DNA from: Levilactobacillus mulengensis
GTDB lineage: Bacteria > Bacillota > Bacilli > Lactobacillales > Lactobacillaceae
DNA length: 64,000 bases
Direction: 5' to 3'
Assembly: GCF_003946045.1 (NCBI RefSeq)
Contig: NZ_RHNW01000009.1
Span: 1-64,000 of the forward strand
The notes under the pieces are model-generated. The model was not told the origin of the DNA and made no database searches. It saw only the letters and a list, made by a program, of their open reading frames with translations. Positions 8,918-17,794 of the stretch are shown piece by piece. Both the position numbers and the translations under genes were made by a program. How positions within the stretch are numbered: the stretch's first letter is position 1; every line of letters begins with the position of its first letter.

Positions 8918-10183
8918 ATGGACGTTCAAATCACCAATCGCCAGTCGGTCATTCAAATTGTTAAGGCCGCTAGCAGCGACATCATCGGGACGCTTGGTGG
9001 CGACACCTTCAGCTTTGCCCTGGGACTCATGCTGTTACATACGACCCACTCCGCCATCAGTTTTGGTTTGGGGTCGATCATTTATCCGCTGGTCGGCTTA
9101 TTGCTAGTCATGCCCGTCGGTAACTTAGTGGATCGCCGGCGCCATAAGCCACTCTTACTGACTAGTCGGGGCGTGGCCTTGCTAGCATTCGTCGGGTATG
9201 CCCTATTGGCGAACCGCGTCAGCAACGTCATGGCATTGGCGGTTGTGGTGCTAACCATCCTGGCCTGTGCGGACAAGGTGACCTCGACGACCTATACTGC
9301 GTCGATTCACGAACTGGTCAATGACGAGCGCATTAAAACGCTTGCGACGATCGAGCAGGCGGCAACTGCGGGCATCCAGTTGATTTCACCCGTGTTGGCC
9401 GCAGCGTTGTACGGGTGGATTGGTTTTGAGGGAATCGTTGCAGTCGAAATCGTGGCCGAGAGCTTAACCTGGTTGATTGCGCTGAGCATGCACTTCCATC
9501 CCCTGAAAGCCACGGACGAAGATGAGGCGGACACGGACAAGACGCAGTGGCAACAATTTAAGGTCGGCTTGGTCTTTATCCGGCGCCACTTCACGCTCTT
9601 TACCATCGTGACGATCGGCATCTTCCTGAATTTCTTGTTCTCTTCGATCGACGTCGGCTTGCCCTACGCCATCGTCCAGACCCGCCACCTAGGCAACGCC
9701 CGCTTGAGCTGGATTTTAAGTGCCTTTGCCGGTGGGGTCCTGGTCGGTAACTTAGTTCTGTCGGTGCTGCCGCGGTTTAAAAATGTGCTGGTTGCCGTCT
9801 TACGATTAGCCATGCTGTTGGGTGTTCTGATTGGCGTCATCGGCGGGCTCTTCCTAGCGCCCATCCCCAGCTTCATACTGGTCGCCAGCCTGATTGGCAT
9901 CTCCTTTATCATCGGGGGTGTCCTGGCCTTCGTCAACACGCCGATGTCGGTCTACATGCAGATGACCGTGCCTACGAAATTGTTAGGCCGAGTCGGTTCG
10001 ACATTTTCCACGCTATTGCAACTGGCCCTGCCATTGGGGACTGCATTTTACGGGTTTGCCTTTCAAAAGGTTCCAGCGGGACCCATTTATTTGGTGACCG
10101 GGATTGTTATCGTCTTGTACATTGGCGGCAACTACCTCGCCATTCATCGGCACAACGCCTTGGAACAAAATACGCCTGAATGA
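8918..10183 (+). CDS. MFS transporter, 12 TM
   Basis: 421 residues from the ATG at 8918, 7 bases after AGGAGG. The frame extends further upstream but those codons lack a site. About twelve hydrophobic segments and the loop motif GNLVDRRRHKPLLL between segments 2 and 3 mark a major facilitator of the drug/siderophore-exporter type (MFS_3-like). The substrate is unknown. A TATAAT box lies at 8884-8889 just upstream, giving a very short leader. It is followed closely by the flavin oxidoreductase gene, possibly in one transcript. Confidence 0.8.
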   Translation: MDVQITNRQSVIQIVKAASSDIIGTLGGDTFSFALGLMLLHTTHSAISFGLGSIIYPLVGLLLVMPVGNLVDRRRHKPLLLTSRGVALLAFVGYALLANRVSNVMALAVVVLTILACADKVTSTTYTASIHELVNDERIKTLATIEQAATAGIQLISPVLAAALYGWIGFEGIVAVEIVAESLTWLIALSMHFHPLKATDEDEADTDKTQWQQFKVGLVFIRRHFTLFTIVTIGIFLNFLFSSIDVGLPYAIVQTRHLGNARLSWILSAFAGGVLVGNLVLSVLPRFKNVLVAVLRLAMLLGVLIGVIGGLFLAPIPSFILVASLIGISFIIGGVLAFVNTPMSVYMQMTVPTKLLGRVGSTFSTLLQLALPLGTAFYGFAFQKVPAGPIYLVTGIVIVLYIGGNYLAIHRHNALEQNTPE

Positions 10184-10238
10184 GCCAATTTCGTGCTAAA
10201 CTCGGAGACGTGATCAATACGAAATGGAGGGGTATGAC

Positions 10239-11573
10239 ATGCAAGAATTTGATGTTGTCATTATCGGTGGTGGCCCCGGTGGCCTAGCCGCAGCTTATGG
10301 GTTACATGCACGGGGACTGAACGTTGCTGTCGTAGAAAAGGACCTGTGGGGTGGCACCTGTCCCAACCGGGGATGCGACCCGAAGAAAATTTTGATGGCC
10401 GCGGTGGAGGCTCAGGGGCGCAGTGAAGCGCTCCAGGGCCACGGTCTCACCAGCGTGCCCCAGCTGGATTGGCCAGCCTTAATGGCCACCAAACGGGCGT
10501 ACACAGCGAAGATTCCCGGCGGCACCCAGGGCGGTCTGCAGTCCGCTGGTATTGCCAACTTTCACGGGACCGCTAGCTTTAACGCCGATGGGACGTTGAC
10601 TGTGGGTGAGACGCAACTGACCGCGACAAACTGGATCATTGCGACCGGCCAGGAACCGCATTTGCCCGCTATCAAGGGGCAGGAGTGGTTACGGACCAGC
10701 AATGACTTCCTAGACCTAGACAATCTGCCAGCGGACATCACGTTGATGGGCGCTGGGTTTGTCGGCGTTGAACTGGCAGCCATCGCCAATGCCGCGGGTA
10801 GTCGCGTCCACCTGGTTCATCACAGTGACCGGCCATTACGGGCCTTCGACGGGGACCTGGTCACGGACTTATTGGCGCGGTTAACCACTGAGGGGGTCGA
10901 TGTTAAATTGAGCACCGACATCACCGAGGTGACGCCAGCGGATGATCAATACCACGTCACGACGGCCACGGGTGAGAGTTGGACGTCAGATTTAGTCTTT
11001 GCCACGGCCGGCCGGACGCCGGTCACCGCGGATCTTCACCTGGATCGGATCGACGTGGTCACCAGTCGGCATGGCATCAAGGTCAATGGCCAGCTCCAGA
11101 CGACCAACCACCACGTGTTTGCCATCGGCGATGTGGTCGACCGACCACAACCCAAGCTGACGCCGGTTGCCGGTTTCGAAGGGCAATACCTGGCGGATAC
11201 CCTGGCGACGGGGGATGCGGCGGCCATCGTTTATCCGGCGATTCCGTCCGTCGTTTACGGCAAAACGCAGCTGGCCCAGGTCGGCGTCACGACCGCCGAG
11301 GCGGTAACCGCACCCGATAAATACCACGTCACGGATTTGGATTTGACGCATTGGTACAGTTACCAGCGGATTCAGGACCCGACGGCACGAATCAAAGTTG
11401 TGGTCAATCAAATCAGTGGTGATATTGTGGGGGCCACGATTCTTAGTAGCGAGGCCGAACAGGTGATCAACTACCTGGACTTTGTGATTCAAAACCACAT
11501 GACTACGGCGGCTATCAACCGGATGATCACGGCTTACCCAACCTTGGCTTCAGACCTGACTTACTTCAATTAA
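10239..11573 (+). CDS. FAD-dependent pyridine nucleotide-disulfide oxidoreductase
   Basis: 444 residues. ATG at 10239 is 6 bases after TGGAGGGG. The N-terminal FAD site is IIGGGPGGLAAAYG. The redox pair is in GGTCPNRGCDPKK (C-X4-C, about residues 41-46). A second dinucleotide fold is at MGAGFVGVELAA, and the FAD-binding AIGDV lies near residue 297. This is the glutathione reductase / dihydrolipoamide dehydrogenase fold. In that family a C-terminal His-Pro-Thr of the partner subunit is the catalytic base. Here the corresponding stretch reads AYPTLASDL, with Tyr in place of His. The substrate may therefore differ from the usual small disulfides. It follows an MFS gene. Confidence 0.82.
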   Translation: MQEFDVVIIGGGPGGLAAAYGLHARGLNVAVVEKDLWGGTCPNRGCDPKKILMAAVEAQGRSEALQGHGLTSVPQLDWPALMATKRAYTAKIPGGTQGGLQSAGIANFHGTASFNADGTLTVGETQLTATNWIIATGQEPHLPAIKGQEWLRTSNDFLDLDNLPADITLMGAGFVGVELAAIANAAGSRVHLVHHSDRPLRAFDGDLVTDLLARLTTEGVDVKLSTDITEVTPADDQYHVTTATGESWTSDLVFATAGRTPVTADLHLDRIDVVTSRHGIKVNGQLQTTNHHVFAIGDVVDRPQPKLTPVAGFEGQYLADTLATGDAAAIVYPAIPSVVYGKTQLAQVGVTTAEAVTAPDKYHVTDLDLTHWYSYQRIQDPTARIKVVVNQISGDIVGATILSSEAEQVINYLDFVIQNHMTTAAINRMITAYPTLASDLTYFN

Positions 11574-11600
11574 GCTCTGGTAAAATTAGTGTTTTGCAGC

Positions 11601-11780
11601 GCCTCCGGGCTGGTGAAAATGGGCCGTGACGCTGTGGGCGCGCGCCTGGAGCCAAAGGGCGGTCTCCAGGCTTACTTTGAGCCACTGAGAAACGTGTCTC
11701 AAAGATAGCAGTTACCTAAGCGGGAGACCCGCTAAGGTAACTCCCACGGCTGAGCCCATTTTCACCAGCCCTGCGGCTGA
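11601..11780 (+). repeat. Family 1 structured repeat, subtype A (copy 1)
   Basis: About 180 bases with nested helices: P1 GGCTGGTGAAAATGGGC with its complement at 11753-11769, P3 GCCTGGAG/CTCCAGGC, P4 CTTTGAG/CTCAAAG, P5 AGTTACCT/AGGTAACT. The P3 loop contains the family-wide GCGGT. It starts about 28 bases after the oxidoreductase stop and before the terminator at 12040, so it should be transcribed in the 3' UTR. The flanks form an imperfect inverted repeat reaching the end of the coding sequence (TTACT, AGC and AAA blocks). Confidence 0.8.
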
Positions 11781-11800
11781 TACTGGTTTAACCCGCTGAT

Positions 11801-11945
11801 TTGCGAGTAACTGAGCCACTGCGTATAGCAGTTTTGGGTGGGCAAAGATGGGCCTGGTCGTGTCTGTTCCCGGTGGCGGATTCAAAGCGCCTCTGGTCAC
11901 GCCCACGACCGGCCCAGTTTTTCCAGCCCTGCGGCTACACGGTTT
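11801..11945. repeat. Family 1 repeat fragment, internally deleted
   Basis: A degenerate hairpin (GGGCCTGGTCGTG / CACGACCGGCCC) encloses a fusion of the two ends of a subtype B element: GTTCCCGGTGGCGG joined to GCCTCTGGTCAC. Its outer sequence ends CCAGCCCTGCGGCT like subtype A. It looks like a deleted B copy nested in an A remnant. Confidence 0.5.
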
Positions 11946-12039
11946 TAGCCTGCAGAGTAGATGAATGTGGTCTATTTGTGTGTCACTGTAGTGGGCCAGC
12001 GCGTTAACTTAGTTTTAATGTTTTGTCATTAAATTAATG

Positions 12040-12082
12040 GGTCCATTCACTTCAGGAAATTTGAAGTGGCTGGGCCTTTTTG
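12040..12082 (+). terminator. Terminator-like hairpin
   Basis: The stem GGTCCATTCACTTC / GAAGTGGCTGGGCC, with G-T pairs and one mismatch, is followed by TTTTT. It is the first plausible end for the oxidoreductase transcript, placing the repeats at 11.6-11.9 kb in its 3' UTR. Confidence 0.6.
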
Positions 12083-12265
12083 TGGTTGATTTGAGATTAG
12101 CTGTTCAGAAGTTGAACCGATATCGCTATAGTGACTGTCGCTACAATGTTTTAACCTCGAAATTTTACTAGTTTGCGTGGTTACCCAAGTAACTGAATGG
12201 TTAGCGGCCATCACCGCTTCGTGAGCGTGGTACACTAGCGGCAATTCCAGGAGGGGGACTGGCTA

Positions 12266-12454
12266 ATGTGGGGGTTAGAACGGAAAAAGCGCGTGTGCAG
12301 TTTTCTATTTAGTTGGTTTTTGTTATTGCCCGCAACGAGTTGGTTACTGACTTATCCGCGTCAATCCATTATGGATTTGACGGCGGAGGGGCTAGCCATT
12401 TTGTGGGGATTGTTAGTTTTAGGCTGGTCCTGTCGGCCACAACATCAGGCATAG
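12266..12454 (+). CDS. Small hydrophobic protein, unknown
   Basis: 62 residues, ATG preceded by AGGAGGGGG at 12249-12257. Two hydrophobic stretches (FLFSWFLLLPATSWLL and LAILWGLLVLGW) predict a two-segment membrane protein with both termini inside. No family recognised. It is a single gene ending just before a hairpin terminator. Confidence 0.55.
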   Translation: MWGLERKKRVCSFLFSWFLLLPATSWLLTYPRQSIMDLTAEGLAILWGLLVLGWSCRPQHQA

Positions 12455-12461
12455 CTGACTT

Positions 12462-12495
12462 AAGCATCACCAGAAAGTTTCCGGTGGTGCTTTTG
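12462..12495 (+). terminator. Terminator after the small membrane gene
   Basis: AAGCATCACC / GGTGGTGCTT stem with an 11-base loop and a weak TTTTGTGTT tail. Confidence 0.65.
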
Positions 12496-12554
12496 TGTTG
12501 CCCAAATGTGGCGTATGATAGTATTTATTAAATTTTATTGAAGGAGGGATCCGC

Positions 12555-13736
12555 GTGGCATTTCTAGGAACGTTGTGTTTAATCCTGGTACTGACGACGC
12601 TGGCGGGAAACTTAGCGAACCGCCTGGGCGTTCCAGCAGTTATCGGGGAGTTGCTAGTAGGTATCATCGTGGGACCGGCATTGCTAAACTGGGTACAGCT
12701 CAACAGCTTAGTTAATTTATTTGCCGATATCGGGGTGGTGATTTTGATGTTTCTCGGGGGGCTGGAGAGCAATCTGCAGTTACTGATGAAATATCTACGC
12801 CCGGCCATTGTGGTGGCAACCTCCGGCGTCATTTTTCCGGTGACGCTGATGGGGCTGACGTCTTGGTGGTGGGGCTTTACACCGTTGGAATCCCTCTTTA
12901 TCGGGGTGATTTTCTCCGCCACGTCCGTTTCCATTTCCGTCGCGGTGTTGAAGGAATATCACGCCCTGACGACGCGGGAGGGCGCCACGATTCTGGGGGC
13001 GGCCGTGGCCGACGACATTATCGGCGTGGTGCTCCTGTCCTTGATGATCAGCCTACTGGCTAGTCAGGGAATCGAGACGGCCGGGAGTCAGCCAGCGCTG
13101 GCCTTGGTCTTGGTGGAGCAGGTCGCGTTCTTTGGCGGCACGTACATCCTGGTTAAATGGGTGGCCCCCTACTTAATGCATTTGAGCGAACGCCTGGTGA
13201 TGGCGTCCAGTGTCACCATCATGTCGATGGTCATCTGCCTCGGTATGGCCTGGATTGCCAATTTGGTCGGCTTGAGTGGGGCGATTGGCGCCTTCTTTGC
13301 CGGCATCGCGGTGGCCCATACGCCATACCGTGCCGTGTTGGCCGACCACGTGGAACCGCTGGGCAATGCCATTTTCATTCCGGTCTTCTTCGTGAGTGTT
13401 GGATTAAATATGACCCTGAACCATTTAGCGGATAACTTAGGCATCATCGCAATCTTAACGGTGTTGGCCTGTGTGACCAAGCTGATTGGTTGCGGCCTGG
13501 GTGCTCGCTTGAGTGGGTTTACCATGGGCAGCAGTACCGTGATTGGGACCGGGATGATTGCCCGGGGCGAAATGGGCTTGATCACCGCGCAGATTGGTCA
13601 TCAGGCCGGTTTACTCGGTGGCAGTGACTACTCCGCCATGATTCTGGTGATTGTTTTGGCTACCGTCATCGCGCCCCTGTTATTGAAACAGGCATTGAAA
13701 CGCATGCCAGCGGGCCGGCCAGAACAGGCGGTCTAA
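12555..13736 (+). CDS. napA: Na+/H+ antiporter, CPA2 (NapA-like)
   Basis: 393 residues. The GTG start at 12555 follows AAGGAGGG. Around twelve membrane segments are visible. The ion-binding helix carries the double aspartate GAAVADDIIGVVLL at about residues 150-163, as in electrogenic CPA2 antiporters, and a conserved segment RGEMGLITAQIGHQAG is near residue 337. It should exchange cytoplasmic Na+ for H+ at the membrane (pH and sodium tolerance). No regulatory KTN domain is attached. It forms a single-gene unit with a strong terminator downstream. Confidence 0.85.
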   Translation: MAFLGTLCLILVLTTLAGNLANRLGVPAVIGELLVGIIVGPALLNWVQLNSLVNLFADIGVVILMFLGGLESNLQLLMKYLRPAIVVATSGVIFPVTLMGLTSWWWGFTPLESLFIGVIFSATSVSISVAVLKEYHALTTREGATILGAAVADDIIGVVLLSLMISLLASQGIETAGSQPALALVLVEQVAFFGGTYILVKWVAPYLMHLSERLVMASSVTIMSMVICLGMAWIANLVGLSGAIGAFFAGIAVAHTPYRAVLADHVEPLGNAIFIPVFFVSVGLNMTLNHLADNLGIIAILTVLACVTKLIGCGLGARLSGFTMGSSTVIGTGMIARGEMGLITAQIGHQAGLLGGSDYSAMILVIVLATVIAPLLLKQALKRMPAGRPEQAV

Positions 13737-13760
13737 CAAGTATAGTCGAATAAATTAATT

Positions 13761-13803
13761 AAAGGCCTGGCTAAATTCGTGATGAATTTAGCCGGGCCTT
13801 TAA
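13761..13803 (+). terminator. Strong terminator after napA
   Basis: AAAGGCCTGGCTAAATTC / GAATTTAGCCGGGCCTTT, an 18-base near-perfect stem with a 5-base loop. It is symmetrical enough to act in both directions. Confidence 0.85.
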
Positions 13804-13965
13804 ACTTAAGGGAGCCAAAATGGCGGTAAGATTGACGTGAATACCAGACAACTAACTAGGCTGAGCAAGCAGGTTAAGGTGTAAAAACCAATAAAACGAG
13901 GCAGTCCAATAGAATAAAAGGGGCCAAAGCCAGTCTGCAGTACTGGGGGTCTACGGCCAGTTTAA

Positions 13966-14149
13966 GTGACCAGAGGTGGGCCAAGTTGGCCAGCTGTGTC
14001 GGTGTTCTTGGCTGGGGTCCTTTCCCAGCCTAGAACACGGGACGACCTTTGAGACTGTGACCTTTCAGGCTCAAAGTCGAGGTGGAAGACCGCTTCTCAG
14101 TCTGGAACCGACCCCATAGCAGGCCCACTTGAGCCCACCGCCGGGAACG
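13966..14149 (-). repeat. Family 1 structured repeat, subtype B (copy 2)
   Basis: It begins GTGACCAGAGGTGGGCCAAG and ends CCGCCGGGAACG. The outer helix is GGTGGGC-CAAGT with ACTTG-a-GCCCACC, and the apical GGCTGGG pairs with CCCAGCC. It contains GACCGC (GCGGTC on the minus strand) and the conserved CAGCTGTGTCGGTG. Orientation is set by GCGGTC. The rest of 13804-14266 holds no gene. Confidence 0.78.
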
Positions 14150-14266
14150 CCCCAGAACCAGCCCTAGAAATGCCCAGTCCAGTGAAAGACTTGCTTTATC
14201 GGGGGAAGACGCGTAAATTTAGGGAAAGCTAGACGCAGCGCGGAACATTTCACGGGAGGAATAATC

Positions 14267-14728
14267 ATGAAGAAACCCTATTTTTTAATCGGATTGGCAG
14301 CCGTCACCCTCGGCTTAACGGCGAACAATCTGTCGTCAGCCCAAGCCGCAACGTGGCACGCAGGGACACCCAAGGTTTTGCGCCACACCTGGTTTTACAA
14401 CGGTAAGGACGACAACAAGGCCTACATCACCTACAGCAAGTCCAAGAGTACGGGGAACTTATTTGGCTACGATAGCACCAGCGAACGCTACTACCGGCTG
14501 CCGGGGTATGGCTTGAAAAAGCTGAAATATCAATCCTTAGGCAAACACGTTTACCGGTTGTCCGGGATTCAGTATTCGCCCAAGGGCAGTCAGGTCCAGT
14601 TTGACGGGCAGCGCATGACGTACAAGGTCAAGGTGACCAAGCAACACCTGCACTTCTACAAGGGTTATAAAAATTATGTCCGCAAGGCAACCTTCGCCAC
14701 CATGAAGGCGCCCACCGGCTTATCATAG
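14267..14728 (+). CDS. Secreted protein of unknown function
   Basis: 153 residues with GGGAGG 8 bases before the ATG. A signal peptide (MKKPYFLIGLAAVTLGLTA, cleavage near SAQA) precedes a basic, Tyr-rich mature part (YNGKDDNKAYITYSKSK, YYRLPGYGLKKLKYQSLG). Such small secreted lactobacillar proteins with high predicted charge usually stay near the wall. No domain recognised. It is a single gene with its own terminator. Confidence 0.7.
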   Translation: MKKPYFLIGLAAVTLGLTANNLSSAQAATWHAGTPKVLRHTWFYNGKDDNKAYITYSKSKSTGNLFGYDSTSERYYRLPGYGLKKLKYQSLGKHVYRLSGIQYSPKGSQVQFDGQRMTYKVKVTKQHLHFYKGYKNYVRKATFATMKAPTGLS

Positions 14729-14736
14729 GTCAAAAT

Positions 14737-14774
14737 AAAGTCTCACCAACAATTTCTGCTGGTGAGACTTTTTC
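14737..14774. terminator. Convergent terminator
   Basis: AAAGTCTCACCA / TGGTGAGACTTT with T tail, between the secreted-protein gene and the 3' end of helD. It probably serves both. Confidence 0.85.
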
Positions 14775-14781
14775 ATATCGA

Positions 14782-17088
14782 TTAATTTTGAAATTCGTGT
14801 TCGATCGTGAGGTCTGACGCGGGAATCTTGTTGGAGGCAATCAGCGGGGAGGCCGCGCCGATGCACAACAGGGTCAAATGGTGCATGGCCCGCGACGCAA
14901 TCGTGTAGAGCGTTCCGGTCAGCTGCTCATTGGGATAATTCTCCGCGGACACGTTGTAGGCGATGACGCTGTCGAACTCGAGGCCCTTGGCCAGGTAGAT
15001 TGGCAGGACGACGATGCCCTTCGGCAGGGAACGGTCGGTGTCCGTCAGCCGCGTGATGTCGAAGTCGCGGTGGAGTTCCTGGTAAACGTACTTGGCCTCC
15101 GCCGTGCTCTTGGTCAAAATGGCCACGGTGCCGTTGGTCGCCAGCTCTAATTTCAGCTCGTGGGCCAATGCCTTGAACGCCGCTGCAGCATCGTAGCGGA
15201 TGATGACCTTCGGCAGGTCGCCCGGCCGGTTGAAGGCCTCAATCTGGTCACCGTCGGGCAGGAGGGCCTTGGCAAAGGTGGTGATGGGCAGCGTCGAGCG
15301 GTAGGATCGCCGCAACGTGATCAGTCGTGACCGCTTGACGTTCAACGCGGCATCCAACTTTTTCAAAATGGCTTCCGGGGCTTCGACTGCCTTGAATAGG
15401 GCCTGTTCGCTGTCGCCCAACAGGGTGAGCTTGGCCCGCGGGAAGGCATGTTGCAGGTAAATCAATTGGGCCATCGAATAGTCCTGCATCTCATCGACAA
15501 ACAGGTGCTGCATCCGGTGATTGGCCCCGCCACCCGCGAGAATGTCCCGCAGGTAGAGCAGCGGTGCCGCGTCTGTCAGCGCCAGCCGGTGAAACTCGAT
15601 GTCGTGTTGGTAAGCAGCGATGACCGTTTGCCAGTCGTCAGCGGAGACGTCATCTGGCAGGGGACACTGCTGCAGAAACGCCGTGTACTGGCTATAGGCG
15701 TCCAGAAAGTAGCCGTTGTAAATGGCATCGTCGACCGACCGCAAGCGCCGCCGAACGATTTGGCGGGCGATGAAGTCAATTTCATCGTCCAACTGCTCAA
15801 ATTGGCCGAGGTGTTTTTCTCCCAACAGGTTGTGGTAATCCTCATCGCTGAGTTGATCGATGGTGTCACGGACCCAGTCCTCCTTGGCCTCGTCGGCGAT
15901 GCGGTGCTTGAGCCGCTTTTCCAGGGCATTCTTGGTCCGGAGGAGGCGGTCGGCCGGCGCCGTGGCGTCTGGAAATTGGCTGTAGATGTCCCGAATTTCT
16001 TCCTTACTGAAGAAGACACGGCTCTTGAAGCGAATGTCCGTGAATTTTAAATCGGCCGGTGAACACTGGTAACAGTAGTCCTTGACCGCCGTCATCATGG
16101 CCGCACTCTCCCGGAAGTTGCGCAGGGGGAGGTTGACCGGCGTTTCCTGGTCGGCTTCGTAGCGTTCAAATTGCGTTTGCACGTTGAGTCCCTGGAACCG
16201 TTGCGTGAGAAATTCTGCCAACGTGACCTGCCGCATGTTGCGCTCACCCAGGCTAGGGAGCACGTCGCTGATGTAGTGACTGAACAGGCGATTCGGCGAG
16301 AACAGGACGATTTGGTCCGCCTCTAGATCCCGCCGACTGTGATACAGCAGGAAGGCGATTCGCTGTAAAATGGCGGACGTCTTGCCGGAACCCGCGACCC
16401 CTTGGACCACCAGGAGGTCACTCTTGGTATCGCGGATGATGTCGTTTTGTTCCCGTTGAATGGTCGCCACGATATTTTGCATGGTGGCGTCGTTTTGCTC
16501 GCCCAGGGCATGCTGGAGCATCTCGTCACCCACGGTTTCGTTGGTGTCGAACATGCTCTCGATTTGCCCATTTTGAATCAAAAATTGCCGTTTCTTTAAG
16601 AGGTCGGTCTGCTGGTCGCCAGCGGGGGTGCTATAGGCGACCTTCCCGAGGACCCCGTTGTAGTAGATACTGGAAATGGGGGCGCGCCAGTCGTAGACCA
16701 GAAAGTTCTGGTCATCGTCGACGAATGAGGCGGTCCCAATATAGAGGGACTCGGACTGCGTTTCACCCGGATCCTGGATGTCGATGCGGCCAAAGTAAGG
16801 GGACTTTTGGAGTTCCTTAAAAGTATCCAATTGGTCTTGAATAATGTTTTGGTTTTCAGTCAGCCGGGAGACCAGCGCCCGTTGCTGTTGCAGTTCAGCA
16901 CTGGTTTCGATTCGGTCATCGACTTCAAACCAGTTGACCGAGGTGTTTTCACTATAATTCTGCAGGACGTTGCGCAGTTCTTGGTGCGCGGCGTTGTAGT
17001 CGGCATCGGTCTTCGCGATACGCTTACCAATTTCATTTGCCACGCGGTCGACACGCTGTTGTTCCTGTGCTTCTTCGCTGGTGGTCAA
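14782..17088 (-). CDS. helD: HelD, RNA polymerase-recycling helicase-like ATPase
   Basis: 768 residues. The TTG start at 17088 is 7 bases downstream of AAAAGGAGG. The N-terminus is a charged coiled coil (about residues 1-100), as in HelD proteins, whose arm enters RNA polymerase. A UvrD/Rep-type superfamily 1 ATPase follows: Walker A GVAGSGKTSA near residue 233, Walker B-like HLFVDEMQDYS, motif III-like LTLLGDSEQALF, and C-terminal KGLEFDSVIAYNV. HelD removes stalled RNA polymerase and sigma from DNA at the cost of ATP. It is a single-gene unit on the minus strand with a family 1 repeat about 60 bases upstream. Confidence 0.88.
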   Translation of the reverse strand: MTTSEEAQEQQRVDRVANEIGKRIAKTDADYNAAHQELRNVLQNYSENTSVNWFEVDDRIETSAELQQQRALVSRLTENQNIIQDQLDTFKELQKSPYFGRIDIQDPGETQSESLYIGTASFVDDDQNFLVYDWRAPISSIYYNGVLGKVAYSTPAGDQQTDLLKKRQFLIQNGQIESMFDTNETVGDEMLQHALGEQNDATMQNIVATIQREQNDIIRDTKSDLLVVQGVAGSGKTSAILQRIAFLLYHSRRDLEADQIVLFSPNRLFSHYISDVLPSLGERNMRQVTLAEFLTQRFQGLNVQTQFERYEADQETPVNLPLRNFRESAAMMTAVKDYCYQCSPADLKFTDIRFKSRVFFSKEEIRDIYSQFPDATAPADRLLRTKNALEKRLKHRIADEAKEDWVRDTIDQLSDEDYHNLLGEKHLGQFEQLDDEIDFIARQIVRRRLRSVDDAIYNGYFLDAYSQYTAFLQQCPLPDDVSADDWQTVIAAYQHDIEFHRLALTDAAPLLYLRDILAGGGANHRMQHLFVDEMQDYSMAQLIYLQHAFPRAKLTLLGDSEQALFKAVEAPEAILKKLDAALNVKRSRLITLRRSYRSTLPITTFAKALLPDGDQIEAFNRPGDLPKVIIRYDAAAAFKALAHELKLELATNGTVAILTKSTAEAKYVYQELHRDFDITRLTDTDRSLPKGIVVLPIYLAKGLEFDSVIAYNVSAENYPNEQLTGTLYTIASRAMHHLTLLCIGAASPLIASNKIPASDLTIEHEFQN

Positions 17089-17201
17089 ACTGACCGCCTC
17101 CTTTTGCTAGGCTAAAGTGCCTAACAAGTTTAGTCATATTCCCCGGCCGTGTCAATCAATCCCCCTTCGATTGTCGCCATTTTTCTGTTTGGGGGTGGTT
17201 T

Positions 17202-17374
17202 CGCCTCCGGGCGGGGCTAAATAGACCGTGACGCTGTGGGCGGACGACTGGAGTCAAAGAGCGGTCTCCAGTCTTGCTTTGAGCCTCAAGAAGCGAGTCT
17301 CAAAGTCACCATTTCCTGAGGTACCCTCAGGAAATCCCACGGCTGAGTCTATTTAGCCCCGCCCTGCGGCTGAC
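17202..17374 (+). repeat. Family 1 structured repeat, subtype A (copy 3)
   Basis: P1 here is GGGCGGGGCTAAATAGAC / GTCTATTTAGCCCCGCCC, an 18-base perfect helix whose sequence differs from copy 1. P3 is GACTGGAG/CTCCAGTC and P5 is ATTTCCTGAGG/CCTCAGGAAAT. Outside it, CGATTGTCGCCA (17168-17179) and TGGCGACAATCG (17388-17399) extend the palindrome. Confidence 0.82.
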
Positions 17375-17437
17375 GGTGGCGGAGGTTGGCGACAATCGGA
17401 GTGGGATTAGGCTAACACTTTGTTCTCCTTTAGATGG

Positions 17438-17586
17438 ATGTGGTGGGGAGGACGCTCCGAGCCTGAGGAGCGGTCTCGGGACTTGCTTTGAGCCTCGAAG
17501 ACCGAGTCTCAAAGTTACCATTTCCTGAGGTACCCTCAGAAAATCCCGCGGCTGAGCCTATTTTGAACCACCCTGCAGGGCTGACG
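17438..17586 (+). repeat. Family 1 structured repeat, subtype A, 5'-truncated (copy 4)
   Basis: It has P3, P4 and P5 of copy 3 with small changes (P3 GAGCC..GGTCTCGG region, P5 ATTTCCTGAGG/CCTCAGAAAAT), but the left arm of P1 is absent. Its 3' flank (GCGGAAGTTGGCGACAATCGG) repeats the 3' flank of copy 3, so it arose by tandem duplication. 17105-17794 holds no gene apart from these repeats. Confidence 0.75.
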
Positions 17587-17794
17587 GCGGCGGAAGTTGG
17601 CGACAATCGGTGTGGGATTGGGCTGACACTTATTTCTATTACAATTTATTCAGCAGCATACCAATTTTCCAGATGATAAGTTATCCTTACGATGTAAGCG
17701 GTTTTATGGTACGCTTATGTTGTCCCATTAGTTTTATATTCTGTGATACATAAGCATAGTTGTCGTTTCTCTGAGATTGGAAAGGATGATTTGA

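Noticed and set aside
11712-12007. Short frames across the repeats (64 and 68 residues), and similar ones at 17327, 23855, 24127, 28640, 28902, 41368, 49342
   Set aside because: They recur only because the repeat sequence recurs; starts lack ribosome sites and frames are not conserved between copies.
13819-13839. ATG after napA with a few codons
   Set aside because: It stops after seven codons; there is no sign of a peptide gene.
15448-16050. 200-residue plus-strand frame opposite helD
   Set aside because: Antisense to a complete, motif-rich helD gene; no ribosome binding site.
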